Positions 8,796-18,007 of a DNA stretch of 64,000 bases are shown here, in pieces (position 1 is the stretch's first letter; each line of letters opens with the position of its first letter). Position numbers and translations under genes: made by a program. Source of the stretch: Antrihabitans spumae (GTDB taxonomy: Bacteria; Actinomycetota; Actinomycetes; Mycobacteriales; Mycobacteriaceae); assembly GCF_043944905.1 (NCBI RefSeq), contig NZ_JBIMSN010000052.1, positions 77,120 to 141,119 of the forward strand, given 5' to 3'. A model generated the notes under the pieces. It was not told the DNA's origin. It searched no databases and saw only the letters and a program-made list of their open reading frames with translations.

Positions 8796-9850
8796 CGCGG
8801 CACCGCCTGACCGAGAAGCAGTGTCAGCAGGTCGACCTGAGTCTGTTGGCCGTCGCGGCGTACTTCGATCTGCGGTGGTAGATATTGCACGCGAACGGCA
8901 TTCGAGACCGGGTCGAACATTGCGAGCAGATCCCGCGACGCCTCGGGAAGATAGGCGAGGAGATCTCGGATATCACCAGCGCGGCTGAGCAATTGGTGTG
9001 CGAAAGGAATCGCTTTGTCCAGGAACGTGTACGACTGCTCGTCGTACTTGTCGATGGTCCTCGCCGCGACCGGCAGCAGCTCGTTCGCCCGTGCAATTGC
9101 TGTGCCGAGACCCTGGACAACGCCGTCGACCGTTTCGAGACCGTTCCCGAGATTGTCCAGCAGCGTGCGGAAATCGGGCCAATTGGTGACGAACATGGTC
9201 GTCAAGCGGTCGAGGTTGTCGATGAGACGCCGGACCGTGACGTCGCGACCCGCCGGATCGCCGACCAACGTCGACAAACGCTGCAGCAATGAATTGAACG
9301 TTGGGCCGGTGTCGACGAGCGCCGCGTCGAGTGCGTTGAGGGTGTCCGAAAGGATCGGATCCGGCTGTGTCGCTGGAGTTCCCGATGCGGTGTTGGTACC
9401 GAGTAGGTCTGCGGCGACTGTGTTTACCGCGTCGAACGTCTCGCTGATACCGATCGGCGTCCTGGTGCGTTCGAGTGGGATGCATTGTGCAGCAACAAAA
9501 CTGGGACCGTCGCGGTGTATGCCGGTCAGCTCGACGTGCCGATCGGTGACGATCGAGCTGGACATGGTTACTGCACCGACATCATCGGGCAGATCGATGT
9601 CGTCGTCGACCTTCATCGTCACCCGCATTCGATCGCCGAGCGGTTCTATCGCGGTGACACTGCCGATCTCGATGCCCATGAGGCTGACGTTGTTGCCTTC
9701 GTACAACCCGACCGTGTCCGTGAACTCCGCACACAGCGTTCTCGTCGAGTAGAGATCGACGCTGTTTGCCGCGGATGTCGCTGCTCCGCTGAGGACCACG
9801 ACAGCAACTGCGGCGAGGGCGACGTAGGCGAGCTTTCGACGGTCTGCCAT
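8792..9850 (-). CDS. mceD: Mce family protein D
   Basis: This 352-residue protein has an N-terminal hydrophobic anchor (residues 8-28), an MCE domain (about 36-120, with NNVSLMGIEIGSVTAIEPLG) and a long C-terminal helical part. It sits between mceC (one base apart) and mceE (four-base overlap) in the usual A-to-F order. The role is as a structural subunit of the lipid-conducting Mce complex. Confidence 0.88.
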   Translation of the reverse strand: MADRRKLAYVALAAVAVVVLSGAATSAANSVDLYSTRTLCAEFTDTVGLYEGNNVSLMGIEIGSVTAIEPLGDRMRVTMKVDDDIDLPDDVGAVTMSSSIVTDRHVELTGIHRDGPSFVAAQCIPLERTRTPIGISETFDAVNTVAADLLGTNTASGTPATQPDPILSDTLNALDAALVDTGPTFNSLLQRLSTLVGDPAGRDVTVRRLIDNLDRLTTMFVTNWPDFRTLLDNLGNGLETVDGVVQGLGTAIARANELLPVAARTIDKYDEQSYTFLDKAIPFAHQLLSRAGDIRDLLAYLPEASRDLLAMFDPVSNAVRVQYLPPQIEVRRDGQQTQVDLLTLLLGQAVPR

Positions 9851-9851
9851 G

Positions 9852-10880
9852 TCAGCAGGCCTTCGCTGCGGTCGGAATGCACAGGCCCGTGCCGGTGATC
9901 GCGTTGGCAGACTGATCGATGGTCACACCGTCGACGCCGAGCATGGCAGAGATCTTTGCCATGAACTCCTTGATTCCGCCGATGACGTCGTCGATCTTGG
10001 CCTGGTCCGCGAAGACTTTCTGCACAACAGCTTCGAGATCGGCGATCGGCGGCTCCAGTCCCTCTGCGTAGGCCATGACCGGGCGGTGCACGACATCGGC
10101 AAGTCGACGCAGGAGCTGGAAGGTCTGCACTACATCCGCTTTCTGGGAACCTAGTTTCACCGCGACGATCCCGAGTTGTCGGACGAAGTCGGCCAGGATC
10201 GCCTGGTCGTCGGCAATAGCGGCCACGAACTCGTCGGAGACTGCGAGTCCTTTGTCGAGTTGGTCGGAGCGTTGCGCAAGAACCCCTGTCAGGTCGTTCA
10301 CGTTGGTCAGCAGGTTGCGAATCGAATCGGGTTGGCCCGCGATCGCGTTGTTGACCTCGGTGATCGTTGCCTGCAAAGTCTGGCCGTCGACGTCGCGCAG
10401 CACGGGGGTGGCGTCCTGGAGAATATCGGTGATCTCGTACGGAGTCCGAGTTCGCTCCGGTGGTATGTGATTCGTGCCGAGGTCGTTGTCACCGGCCGGA
10501 GACAACGACAGGTAGTGGCCACCGATCGGTGTGAGCATCTTGATCTCCACGGCGGAAAGATCGCCTACGTGTGTCTCTCGGTCGACACTGAAGCGAATCT
10601 CTACGTGGTCGTCGGCCAAGCGCACCGATTCGACTGCACCGACCTTGATTCCGGCGACGCGGACCTCGTTGACGCTGCGCGCACCTGCGGCGCTCGAGAA
10701 GTCGGCGACGTAGGTCTTGGTGCCGAACGGTACGAGGTAGACGACGGCGCTCGCGGCGAGGGCGAGTATCGCGACGACGATACCGATTGCACCCCAACGG
10801 AGTTGGGTCCGCGCCTCGTCTCCGGCGGTTCGGCGCGTCCTGATCGTGTGCTTGCGGACCGTCAGCTTCCTCATTTGCAC
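9852..10880 (-). CDS. mceC: Mce family protein C
   Basis: This 342-residue protein has a basic N-terminus, one membrane helix (about residues 30-52) and an MCE domain (about 58-140, with EVRVAGIKVGAVESV and GGHYLSLSP). A long helical C-terminus follows. The ATG at 10880 overlaps the end of mceB by about 10 bases, and a second ATG two codons on is also possible. It belongs to the mce operon and is intact. Confidence 0.87.
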   Translation of the reverse strand: MQMRKLTVRKHTIRTRRTAGDEARTQLRWGAIGIVVAILALAASAVVYLVPFGTKTYVADFSSAAGARSVNEVRVAGIKVGAVESVRLADDHVEIRFSVDRETHVGDLSAVEIKMLTPIGGHYLSLSPAGDNDLGTNHIPPERTRTPYEITDILQDATPVLRDVDGQTLQATITEVNNAIAGQPDSIRNLLTNVNDLTGVLAQRSDQLDKGLAVSDEFVAAIADDQAILADFVRQLGIVAVKLGSQKADVVQTFQLLRRLADVVHRPVMAYAEGLEPPIADLEAVVQKVFADQAKIDDVIGGIKEFMAKISAMLGVDGVTIDQSANAITGTGLCIPTAAKAC

Positions 10881-11866
10881 ACCACCAGGCGTTGGTTCCC
10901 GAGTACGACGTTCCCGATTCCGGGGATGTCGGCGCCGCCGCTGGTGCAGTTGTAACTCGCGGCGTCGGTACGACTGTCCAGACCACTCAGCAATGACGGC
11001 ACGAGCGACAGAATCTCGACCAGTTGGTCGGCGCGGGGAGTCAGTCGTCTGAACAAACCGTCGAGCGGGAGATAACTCTGGTCGTAGCTGTCCTCCAACT
11101 GCTCGAGCAATTCGACAGCCGGCTGGAGCGCGCGATTGGCAGTCTTGGTCGAGGCAACGATTTCGTCGGCCTTGGTACTGAACCTGCTGAGCAGGCTGCC
11201 GAGCTGCTCGACGAGATCGCCTACCTGTGCCGATTCTCCGGCTATCTGGTTGGAGATTTCACCGAGATTCTTGATGAGCAAAACGATTACGGCCTCGCGG
11301 TCCTTTGCATACTTGGTCAGGCTGTCCAAGTCGGCGAGGACAGGGCCGATCCCAGCGCCATCACCCTGCAGAACTCGAAGGATGTTCTCGCCGAACCGAT
11401 TGAGCTGTGCCGAGTCGAGTGTGTCGAACAAGGGCCGAAAGCCGTTGAACAACTTGGACACATCGAAACTCGAGATCGTGCTTTCGAGCGGGAAGGTGTG
11501 ATCGCTCTCGACTTGTACGTCCGCGCTTTCCGGTTGGACGAGTTCGATGTAGCGCTGTCCCAACAGGTTCTGATAGCGAATCGCGGGTTGCGTCGTGCGG
11601 AATACCGGTCGATCCGTCTGCACCGTGAATCGCACTCGCGCAACGATGCCGTCGAGTTCGACAGTCTCGACCTTTCCTACCTGCACGCCCGACATTCGGA
11701 CGTCGTCACCTGCGAACAAACCCGACACGTCGGCGAACAGGGCGTCGTATTCGAATTGCTTGCCTTCCACAGGTGTTCTGAGGGCAGTGACGATGACGAT
11801 CGTGCATGCGGTGACAACTGCTACGAAGATCGTCAGCCGCACGACGGCCGCGCGGACGGTCATCAT
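10871..11866 (-). CDS. mceB: Mce family protein B
   Basis: This 331-residue protein has an N-terminal membrane anchor (residues 8-28) and an MCE domain (about 38-120) containing DDVRMSGVQVGKVETVELDG and LLGQRYIELVQP. The C-terminal part is helical and ends in VLGNQRLVVCK. Tandem ATG codons begin at 11866, overlapping the mceA stop by four bases. Confidence 0.88.
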   Translation of the reverse strand: MMTVRAAVVRLTIFVAVVTACTIVIVTALRTPVEGKQFEYDALFADVSGLFAGDDVRMSGVQVGKVETVELDGIVARVRFTVQTDRPVFRTTQPAIRYQNLLGQRYIELVQPESADVQVESDHTFPLESTISSFDVSKLFNGFRPLFDTLDSAQLNRFGENILRVLQGDGAGIGPVLADLDSLTKYAKDREAVIVLLIKNLGEISNQIAGESAQVGDLVEQLGSLLSRFSTKADEIVASTKTANRALQPAVELLEQLEDSYDQSYLPLDGLFRRLTPRADQLVEILSLVPSLLSGLDSRTDAASYNCTSGGADIPGIGNVVLGNQRLVVCK

Positions 11867-12891
11867 TTCGCCACTCCGACAATCGAATTCACCAGATAGG
11901 GCAGGTCCTTCGAGATCAGTTCGAGCTGCAACTGCACTCGGTCGTCGACGACAGGGAACGCGGCACCTATCCGCTCGAGCAGTTGCGGCAGTCGGTGATA
12001 TGTCGGCGCGACCGTGCCTATCGACGCCGCGAGCGGTATCACCAGGTCAAGGACGGTGTCGACGATGGTCGAGATGTCGGTCTGGTTGTCACACAAGATG
12101 ACCGCAAGCGGGGTGAGCGCTTGATCCGCCAGACCCGAGATTGCCTTGTTGGTTCGATCCTGGTTCGCTGTCTCGCCGAAATACGCGCTTGTGTCCAGTA
12201 ATCGGGCAATGAGATCGACGACGGGTGGTGTGAGTTCGGTAGCGCCTGCGCTGACCTCGCCGCCGATCCGCAGGTATTCCGCAACAGGTGCGCGCTTGTT
12301 GTCCGCAAGCAACTTCGCGGTTTCGAAGAACGCCCGAACCGTTGGACCGAGTGTTTCCGTGTTCGTTATCAGCAGATCGAAGAGCTGGTCGACCTCGTCG
12401 GTGTCGAGTACCCGGGTTAGCTGTCCGGCCTTGCGGAATACGCTCGTGATTGTTGCGTTCGCGCTGTTCTCACCGATGTGCAGGGTCGCGCCATCGGCGA
12501 GTGGAGCACCCCCGCCGCGGTTGACGAGTTCGATTGCGGTCGAACCGAATACGTTCGACGAGGTGTACTGCGCCGTCACGTCGTCGGTCAGGTGCTCGGC
12601 TTGGGATCGATCGAGGGAGAGCTCCAACTGCTGGTGGCCGAACCCGAGCGTGTCGATCTGCGTGACCTTTCCGATTGCGAAGCCGTACAACTTCACCTCG
12701 GCGCCGGGGGCAAGGCCTTCACCCACTGTCGATGCGTCGATCCAGACGGTGAAACGGTCGCTGAACTTGCCGTCGCTGTATGCGGTGAGCGTGACCGCCG
12801 CAACCGCGACCACGGCTGCGACAGCGAGACCACGGAGCCGCAGCGAGGCTCGACCTGCTGCTCGACCCGAGAAGTCTTGGAATACAGGCAC
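11863..12891 (-). CDS. mceA: Mce family protein A
   Basis: This 342-residue protein is the first MCE subunit. It has a membrane anchor (about residues 18-36), then an MCE domain with GLAPGAEVKLYGFAIGKVTQI and NVFGSTAIELVNRG, then a helical C-terminus. The GTG at 12891 lies three bases after the yrbEB stop and gives the usual length; a much longer open frame upstream is a shadow of yrbEB. In mycobacteria McE A proteins contact host or environmental lipid; here the role is most simply lipid import. Confidence 0.87.
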   Translation of the reverse strand: MPVFQDFSGRAAGRASLRLRGLAVAAVVAVAAVTLTAYSDGKFSDRFTVWIDASTVGEGLAPGAEVKLYGFAIGKVTQIDTLGFGHQQLELSLDRSQAEHLTDDVTAQYTSSNVFGSTAIELVNRGGGAPLADGATLHIGENSANATITSVFRKAGQLTRVLDTDEVDQLFDLLITNTETLGPTVRAFFETAKLLADNKRAPVAEYLRIGGEVSAGATELTPPVVDLIARLLDTSAYFGETANQDRTNKAISGLADQALTPLAVILCDNQTDISTIVDTVLDLVIPLAASIGTVAPTYHRLPQLLERIGAAFPVVDDRVQLQLELISKDLPYLVNSIVGVAK

Positions 12892-12893
12892 AG

Positions 12894-13769
12894 CTACCCC
12901 GAGATCCTGATTCCGGAGTCGAGTCCCCAGAAGATCAGCGTCATCACCATGTCCGCGATGACGACGCCGATCAGACTCGCGCGGATCGCTCGTCCTGATG
13001 CACGCCCGACGCCCTCTGGTCCGCCGCTTGCGTAAAAGCCTTGGTAGCCATGGATGATGATGATCATCACGACGAAGACGACCGCTTTGACGATCGAGAA
13101 GAACACGTCGGACGGCGCGATGAAGGCGCCGAAGTAGTGGTAGTAGGTTCCGGACGACTGACCGTGCAGCACGTTCACGACGACAGCGCACGATAGGTAG
13201 CTCAAGATCAAGGTGAGCAGAAACAGCGGGACGATGGTGATGACGCCTGCGATGACCCGGGTTGTCACAACGAACGGAATCGGCCGTACCGCAGTGGCTT
13301 CCAGGGCATCGATCTCCTCGGAGATGCGCATCGCGCCTATCTCGGCGGTCATACGGCAGCCTGCTTGAGCTGCGAAGCCGATCGCGGCGATCATCGGCGC
13401 CATCTCGCGGGTATTGGCGTACGCCGAGACGAAGCCCGTCAGTGGACCCATGCCGACCATGTCCAGCGTCGCGAAGCCCTCGACGCCTATCGAGCCGCCG
13501 ACCGCCACACCGAGAAAGGCAAGTACCGCAACCGTTCCGCCGCCGACGATGATCGAACCGTTGCCCCAGGTGATGTCGGTGAGGATGAGCATCGTCTGGC
13601 GTCGATACGACCGGACCGTGTGTGGCACCGCGACGAGTACCTGCCAGGCGAACGTGAACTGGTGTCCGAGGTGCTCGGCGACGTTCGCTGGCGATCGTGC
13701 GATCTTGGACGCTGCGTCGACAACGTGTTTGGTGCCGTATGGCCGCACCTTCGCCGTCGTATCGATCAC
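12894..13769 (-). CDS. yrbEB: YrbE-type ABC permease B (MlaE family)
   Basis: This 291-residue integral membrane protein of the MlaE/YrbE family is the second permease of the Mce importer. Family features are the conserved EEIDALEATAVRPIPFVVTTRV cytoplasmic loop (start of a stretch near the middle) and about five membrane segments. The GTG at 13769 lies two bases after the yrbEA stop; the open frame continues upstream inside yrbEA but that part is arginine-rich shadow. No MceG-like ATPase is present in the window, so it must be encoded elsewhere. Confidence 0.88.
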   Translation of the reverse strand: MIDTTAKVRPYGTKHVVDAASKIARSPANVAEHLGHQFTFAWQVLVAVPHTVRSYRRQTMLILTDITWGNGSIIVGGGTVAVLAFLGVAVGGSIGVEGFATLDMVGMGPLTGFVSAYANTREMAPMIAAIGFAAQAGCRMTAEIGAMRISEEIDALEATAVRPIPFVVTTRVIAGVITIVPLFLLTLILSYLSCAVVVNVLHGQSSGTYYHYFGAFIAPSDVFFSIVKAVVFVVMIIIIHGYQGFYASGGPEGVGRASGRAIRASLIGVVIADMVMTLIFWGLDSGIRISG

Positions 13770-13771
13770 GA

Positions 13772-14602
13772 TCAGCCGATCCTGGTTGGCATGAACATCG
13801 AAACAAGTTGAGTGATAACCAGATTGACGCCGAACGCGGCCATCACTCCGATGACCACGGCGGCGTTGACGGCATTGGCAACGCCCTTGGGTCCGTGGGT
13901 GGCCTCCAGGCCGCGCTGGCACGCGACGATCACGACGATCACGCCGAAAAGGATCGATTTTGCCAGGGCGACAAACAGATCGGAGATCGTTGCGAACGAT
14001 GCGAAGGAGGAGAGATAGCTGCCGGGTGTTCCGCCCTGCGCGCCGACATTGATGAGGTAGCCGGTTCCTACCCCCATGAAGACGATGACGAGGCAGAGCA
14101 GCGGCGCGATCGCTGCCATCGCTGCGAGTCGTGGTGCTACGAGCCTGCGGACGGGATCGATTCCCATCGTGCGCATGGCGTCGATTTCCTCGCGGATGGT
14201 TCGGGCGCCGAGGTCGGCCGCGATTGCTGATCCCGCGGCACCACCGAGCAGCAGGGCCGCAACGATCGGTGCGCCCTGCCTGATGACGCCGAGTCCGCCT
14301 GCAGCGCCTGCGATCGACGTCGCGCCGACCTGCTGTGTGAGGCTGCCGACCTGCACGGAAACGATCACTCCGAACGGTATGGAGACCAGCACAGCGGGAA
14401 AGGCGGTCACGCTGACGATGAACCACGCCTGCAACAGCGTCTCTCTCAGGGGATGTCGAAGCCGCACTGTATCGACGGCGAGATAGATGCCGGCGTCGAG
14501 GCCGAGGCGGAGCGCGCGTCCGACTGTGCGTGTCGCCGACAGACCGAGATCGATGCCCCAGCGCAGCGTCCGTGCGGGAGTCCGGGCGACTGTGTCGAGC
14601 AT
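13772..14602 (-). CDS. yrbEA: YrbE-type ABC permease A (MlaE family)
   Basis: This 276-residue membrane protein is the first gene of the mce operon. It carries the family loop EEIDAMRTMGIDPVRRLVAP (about residues 145-164) and about five membrane helices. The ATG at 14602 has AGGAAGAGGGG upstream. Transcription probably starts near 14668, from a promoter whose -10 (TATTAA, 14676-14681 on the minus strand) abuts a perfect inverted repeat at 14683-14698. That placement suggests repression. Confidence 0.9.
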   Translation of the reverse strand: MLDTVARTPARTLRWGIDLGLSATRTVGRALRLGLDAGIYLAVDTVRLRHPLRETLLQAWFIVSVTAFPAVLVSIPFGVIVSVQVGSLTQQVGATSIAGAAGGLGVIRQGAPIVAALLLGGAAGSAIAADLGARTIREEIDAMRTMGIDPVRRLVAPRLAAMAAIAPLLCLVIVFMGVGTGYLINVGAQGGTPGSYLSSFASFATISDLFVALAKSILFGVIVVIVACQRGLEATHGPKGVANAVNAAVVIGVMAAFGVNLVITQLVSMFMPTRIG

Positions 14603-14675
14603 GGATGCGCCCCTCTTCCTGGAGTGATCTCAGTAGCCGGCGCAACAGCCGTCGGGCGATGTGAAACGTAGCACA

Positions 14676-14698
14676 TTAATAGGACTGATTCATCAGTC
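14676..14698 (-). promoter_or_regulatory. mce promoter -10 with GACTGA-N4-TCAGTC operator (site 1)
   Basis: GACTGATTCATCAGTC at 14683-14698 is a perfect inverted repeat with 7-base arms and a 2-base centre. It directly precedes a TATTAA -10 on the minus strand. Near-copies occur at 18753-18768 and 20194-20209, each also at a promoter. The form is typical of a TetR-type operator; the tandem TetR genes at 20696-21990 are the nearest candidates. Confidence 0.65.
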
Positions 14699-14812
14699 TT
14701 GTATTAAATGTTCCGATCCCAGCGAGGACAATCGTCAGAAGAGAGCTGGATTCGCGCCTACGCTGCAGTTCGTAGGCACCGTCGGACTCCCGTCAGCGCG
14801 ATCGTTAGCAGA

Positions 14813-14833
14813 CACGCGCCACGATCGCGCGTG
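14813..14833 (-). terminator. possible hairpin after lipase gene
   Basis: CACGCGC (14813-14819) and GCGCGTG (14827-14833) pair perfectly around a 7-base loop, starting 4 bases past the lipase stop. There is no T tract, so the assignment as a terminator is tentative. Confidence 0.35.
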
Positions 14834-14836
14834 GTT

Positions 14837-16237
14837 TCACCGACCCGCGCCGATCGCCTGGCCGACGAGTGCCTGCGCGGCCGCCGGCAAGATTGCTGCG
14901 AGTCCCGGTCCGAACTGCGGATCGTTCACGAGCGTCTGTGGGCTCGTGCTCGTGCAGCCTGCAGGTGCGGGAACACCCTCGAGCCGGTCCTTCAGCCAGT
15001 AGAAGCCGCTCGGCAACTGCGTGAAGATACCGGAGATATGTTCGGCCAGGAACTCTCGTACGTACGTCACGCTCGGTGCGCCTTCATTGCAGTACTTCTC
15101 GTAGATGCGATCGGTGCCTGCGATCGGGATGATCTCGTCGTTCTGTGCGTGATACATGAACACGGGCACCGTCGGAGTGCGCTGACCGAGCGAGTTGTCC
15201 ATGATCGCGTGCTTGATCTCGGGGATGAGCAATGGGTCGGCGCCCTGGAATGTCCCGAGGTAGTTGAGGCCCGGGAAGACCGCCGTTCCCATCGGGTGGC
15301 ACAGGAACTTCTTCGAGGCGAGGACGAACTGGCCGACGATGTCGACCCGCTCGCGAAGCACTCGTTGCATGTCCGGGTATTCGGTGGCGATTCCGACGAA
15401 CGCGCCGCTGATCAGCCCCGCATACAGACCGTTGTTGTTGTGCCGTACAACGGCTTCGAAGTCTGCGGCAGCGACGCCGCCCGATGCTGCACCGACGATG
15501 TTCAGATCCGGTGCGTACTCGTCCTTGATCTCGGCCGCGAATGCGGTCGGAATGGTGCCGCCGGAGTAGCCCCACAGCGCTGCCGGGGTCGACGGACCGT
15601 TCAGCTCCGATGGAGCGAAGTTTTCCGCGGCGCGGATCCCGTCGAGTGTGGCCTGAGCGCCGAGGCGCGACGCGCCGTACGCCGAGTTGGGGCCCTCGTA
15701 GTCAGGCATCGCCACAGTCCAGCCCTGGCCGAGGCCCGCCGCGATGGGGATGAGAATCTCGGCTGCGTTGACGTAGTCGGCCGGGATGGCGCCGGATTGC
15801 ACGACGTACGACGGCGCGCAGTATTGCGCGGCCGAGTCCTCGGCTATCTGATAGGACAACAGCTTTCGTCCGCCGGCAGGGGCGGGTCCGCGTGGGGTCA
15901 AGATCGTGGTGACGGTCGCGATCGGTTGGCCCTGGCTGTTGTTCGTGCGGTAGAGCAACTGAAACGCGTCGACGTCCATGTGCAGGATGCCGAAGAACGC
16001 GGGCAGGATCGCGCGCGCACGCAGAATCTCACCTGGTTCGGCGTCGGCGACAAGGCCGGCCGCCGGTCGATAGAACTCGTCGAACTCTGGCGGAAGGGTC
16101 ACGGCGGGTGCGGGTTCGATCGCGACACCGGACGGCGCTGGATCGGCCCCGGCCACCAGGCCGGACATCAGGGTCGTCAGCAACGCGACTGCGGCACCGA
16201 ACGCCACGAGGCGGGTCGATCTGCGGGCATTCATCAT
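14837..16237 (-). CDS. secreted lipase (LIP family)
   Basis: This 466-residue protein has an N-terminal signal peptide (basic start MMNARRSTR, hydrophobic stretch to about residue 30, then AGADP). It belongs to the secretory-lipase alpha/beta-hydrolase family: nucleophile Ser225 in GYSGG, a later Asp in YHAQNDEIIP and a His in AEHISG. It probably cleaves triacylglycerols or other esters outside the cell, feeding fatty acids to the adjacent Mce importer and FadD. The ATG pair at 16237 has GAAAGAGAG upstream and gives a normal signal peptide; a longer frame to 16300 would not. A TTGACA -35 and a motif shared with the broken fadD lie upstream. Confidence 0.85.
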   Translation of the reverse strand: MMNARRSTRLVAFGAAVALLTTLMSGLVAGADPAPSGVAIEPAPAVTLPPEFDEFYRPAAGLVADAEPGEILRARAILPAFFGILHMDVDAFQLLYRTNNSQGQPIATVTTILTPRGPAPAGGRKLLSYQIAEDSAAQYCAPSYVVQSGAIPADYVNAAEILIPIAAGLGQGWTVAMPDYEGPNSAYGASRLGAQATLDGIRAAENFAPSELNGPSTPAALWGYSGGTIPTAFAAEIKDEYAPDLNIVGAASGGVAAADFEAVVRHNNNGLYAGLISGAFVGIATEYPDMQRVLRERVDIVGQFVLASKKFLCHPMGTAVFPGLNYLGTFQGADPLLIPEIKHAIMDNSLGQRTPTVPVFMYHAQNDEIIPIAGTDRIYEKYCNEGAPSVTYVREFLAEHISGIFTQLPSGFYWLKDRLEGVPAPAGCTSTSPQTLVNDPQFGPGLAAILPAAAQALVGQAIGAGR

Positions 16238-16312
16238 CGAAGGCTCTCTTTCGGGGGAGACGCCGCCACAGCACGACGTGGCATGTGCGGGTCGTCGCAA
16301 CAGCGATAACGG

Positions 16313-16330
16313 TAATTTAGATTTTCAGAT
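16313..16330. promoter_or_regulatory. candidate operator upstream of lipase
   Basis: TAATTTAGATTTTCAGAT matches the site at 5530-5547 in 15 of 18 positions. On the minus strand it follows a TTGACA (16332-16337 read in reverse) and occupies the spacer before a weak -10 (TACCGT), a position expected for a repressor site. Confidence 0.45.
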
Positions 16331-16380
16331 TGTCAATGCACGAGGCCGTGAGTGCTGTCGACGCACGGCGCAGTGGCTCG

Positions 16381-18006
16381 CTACAGCTGGCGAAGCAGCC
16401 GCGGAACCACCTTTCCTGTCGGGTTGCGGGGTAGGGCGTCGATGAAGTGAACTTCCCGAGGCACGCTGAACCGCGCAAGGCTCTGCTTCACGGCAGTTTT
16501 TACGAATTCTTCTGTGGGAGTATCGGATTCGGAATCCATACGGACGACGAAGGCGACGAGACGTTGGCCGAATTCTGCATCCGGAACGCCGATCACCGCG
16601 ACCTCGCGCACGCCGGGCAGCTCGGTGATGAGCCGCTCGACCTCTTGCGGGTAGACGTTCTCGCCACCGGAAACGGCCATGTCGTCGGCTCGTCCGGCCA
16701 GGAAGAGGAGTCCAGTCGAATCCAGTCGCCCGAGGTCGCCCGTATCCATCAGCCCGTCGATAACCTGTTTCGACTCGCCCGCACGGGTGTAACCGTCGAA
16801 CAACATCGAGTTTCCGACGAATACGCGACCGACAGTTCCCGACGGAACTGGGCGGCCGTCGTCGCCGAGTATCGCCAGCGTGGTCCCGAACGGAGCGCGG
16901 CCGGAGGTAGTCGGATGCGCTGCAAGCTCTTTGGGTGTCGCGATGGAGGCGAACGACACTTCGGTGCTGCCGTAGATGTTGTAGAGCGTGGGTCCGAAAC
17001 GACTCAGGGAGCCGACCACGACGGGTGCTGGAATGGCGGAACCGCACGCGATGATCGCGCGCAGCGTCGAAGTATCCGCTGCTTCCAGTTCGTCCTTCGG
17101 TAGTTGGAGTATTCGACCTAGCATGATCGGGACGACGAACAGCGAGTCGACTCGATACTTCGCTATCGCGTGCAGAGCAGCAGCGGGATCGAACTGCCGC
17201 TGCAACACTGCGGTCGAGCCCATCGCGATCGCACTCATCAAGGCGCCGAAGCCCCACGAATGGAACACCGGCGCACAGATGAGGTCGATACTGCCTGCGC
17301 GCAACGGAATTCGCGATAGCAGCGCTGCTGCCGCGAGCGGATTGCGCGGTGCGCTTCGTTTGGCGCCTTTCGGTGTTCCCGTCGTGCCGGAGGTCAAGAT
17401 GATGGAACGACCGACCCTCGGTCGGAAGGGTAGGCGCGTATTCGACCGGTTTGCAACAAGTTCCGCGATCGTCGGAATGTTCGTCCCGAGGCGCGCCGCA
17501 TCAGCCGGGGTCCAGGCTTGAATCACCTTCAGACCCGGTATGGCAGCGGTCTCGGCAAAGTCGGCGTCGACGATGAGAACGTCCGCCCGCTGTTCGCGCA
17601 AGACCTCGGTGAGCTGAGCGCCGGCAAGGCCGGTATTCATCAGAATGTGGTCGGCGCCGATCCGCCCGGTAGCAACCACCGCGTGCAGAAAGCCTCGATG
17701 ATTTCGGCACAGAATCGCGACCCGGCTGGTGGCGTCGACCCCAAGACTCGCGAGTGCCTTTGCAAGCGCAGTGCTTTCGTCGTCGAGCGTGCGATAGGTG
17801 ATCGGGCCGGCGTCGTCGATCAGCGCGATTCGATGCGGGAAGCGTCGTGCGCTCACCGCAAGGGCGGCAGCGGGAGTGACGTCCCATCGCAGTGCCGCAA
17901 CACCCATTTTCGCCAATCGTGCAGGCGAGGACGGGCGGAGCGCACCGGACCGGATGACCGGTCCAGCCGCTCGAGCGAGCCCGAATGCTGCGCTGAACGG
18001 CTCCAC
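16381..18006 (-). CDS. FadD-type fatty-acyl-CoA/AMP ligase
   Basis: This intact 541-residue ANL-superfamily enzyme would activate a carboxylic acid with ATP to the acyl-adenylate and then the CoA thioester. Motifs in order are LTSGTTGTPKGAKR (ATP loop), YNIYGSTEVS, DTGDLGRLD, GRADDMAVSGGENVYPQEVE and the catalytic lysine region NPTGKVVPR. It is the paralogue of the broken gene at 3866-5500. The GTG at 18006 overlaps the region right after the stop of the upstream gene, so the pair is an operon driven from 18745-18773. The neighbouring lipase and Mce genes suggest a fatty-acid or lipid-side-chain substrate. Confidence 0.88.
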   Translation of the reverse strand: MEPFSAAFGLARAAGPVIRSGALRPSSPARLAKMGVAALRWDVTPAAALAVSARRFPHRIALIDDAGPITYRTLDDESTALAKALASLGVDATSRVAILCRNHRGFLHAVVATGRIGADHILMNTGLAGAQLTEVLREQRADVLIVDADFAETAAIPGLKVIQAWTPADAARLGTNIPTIAELVANRSNTRLPFRPRVGRSIILTSGTTGTPKGAKRSAPRNPLAAAALLSRIPLRAGSIDLICAPVFHSWGFGALMSAIAMGSTAVLQRQFDPAAALHAIAKYRVDSLFVVPIMLGRILQLPKDELEAADTSTLRAIIACGSAIPAPVVVGSLSRFGPTLYNIYGSTEVSFASIATPKELAAHPTTSGRAPFGTTLAILGDDGRPVPSGTVGRVFVGNSMLFDGYTRAGESKQVIDGLMDTGDLGRLDSTGLLFLAGRADDMAVSGGENVYPQEVERLITELPGVREVAVIGVPDAEFGQRLVAFVVRMDSESDTPTEEFVKTAVKQSLARFSVPREVHFIDALPRNPTGKVVPRLLRQL

Positions 18007-18007
18007 G

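Noticed and set aside
12892..13806. Long extension of mceA into yrbEB
   Set aside because: The upstream part is a shadow frame; family length and anchor position support the GTG at 12891.
13770..14645. Long minus-strand frame continuous with yrbEB
   Set aside because: It is arginine-rich and lies wholly inside yrbEA in another frame; the GTG at 13769 gives a normal YrbE protein.
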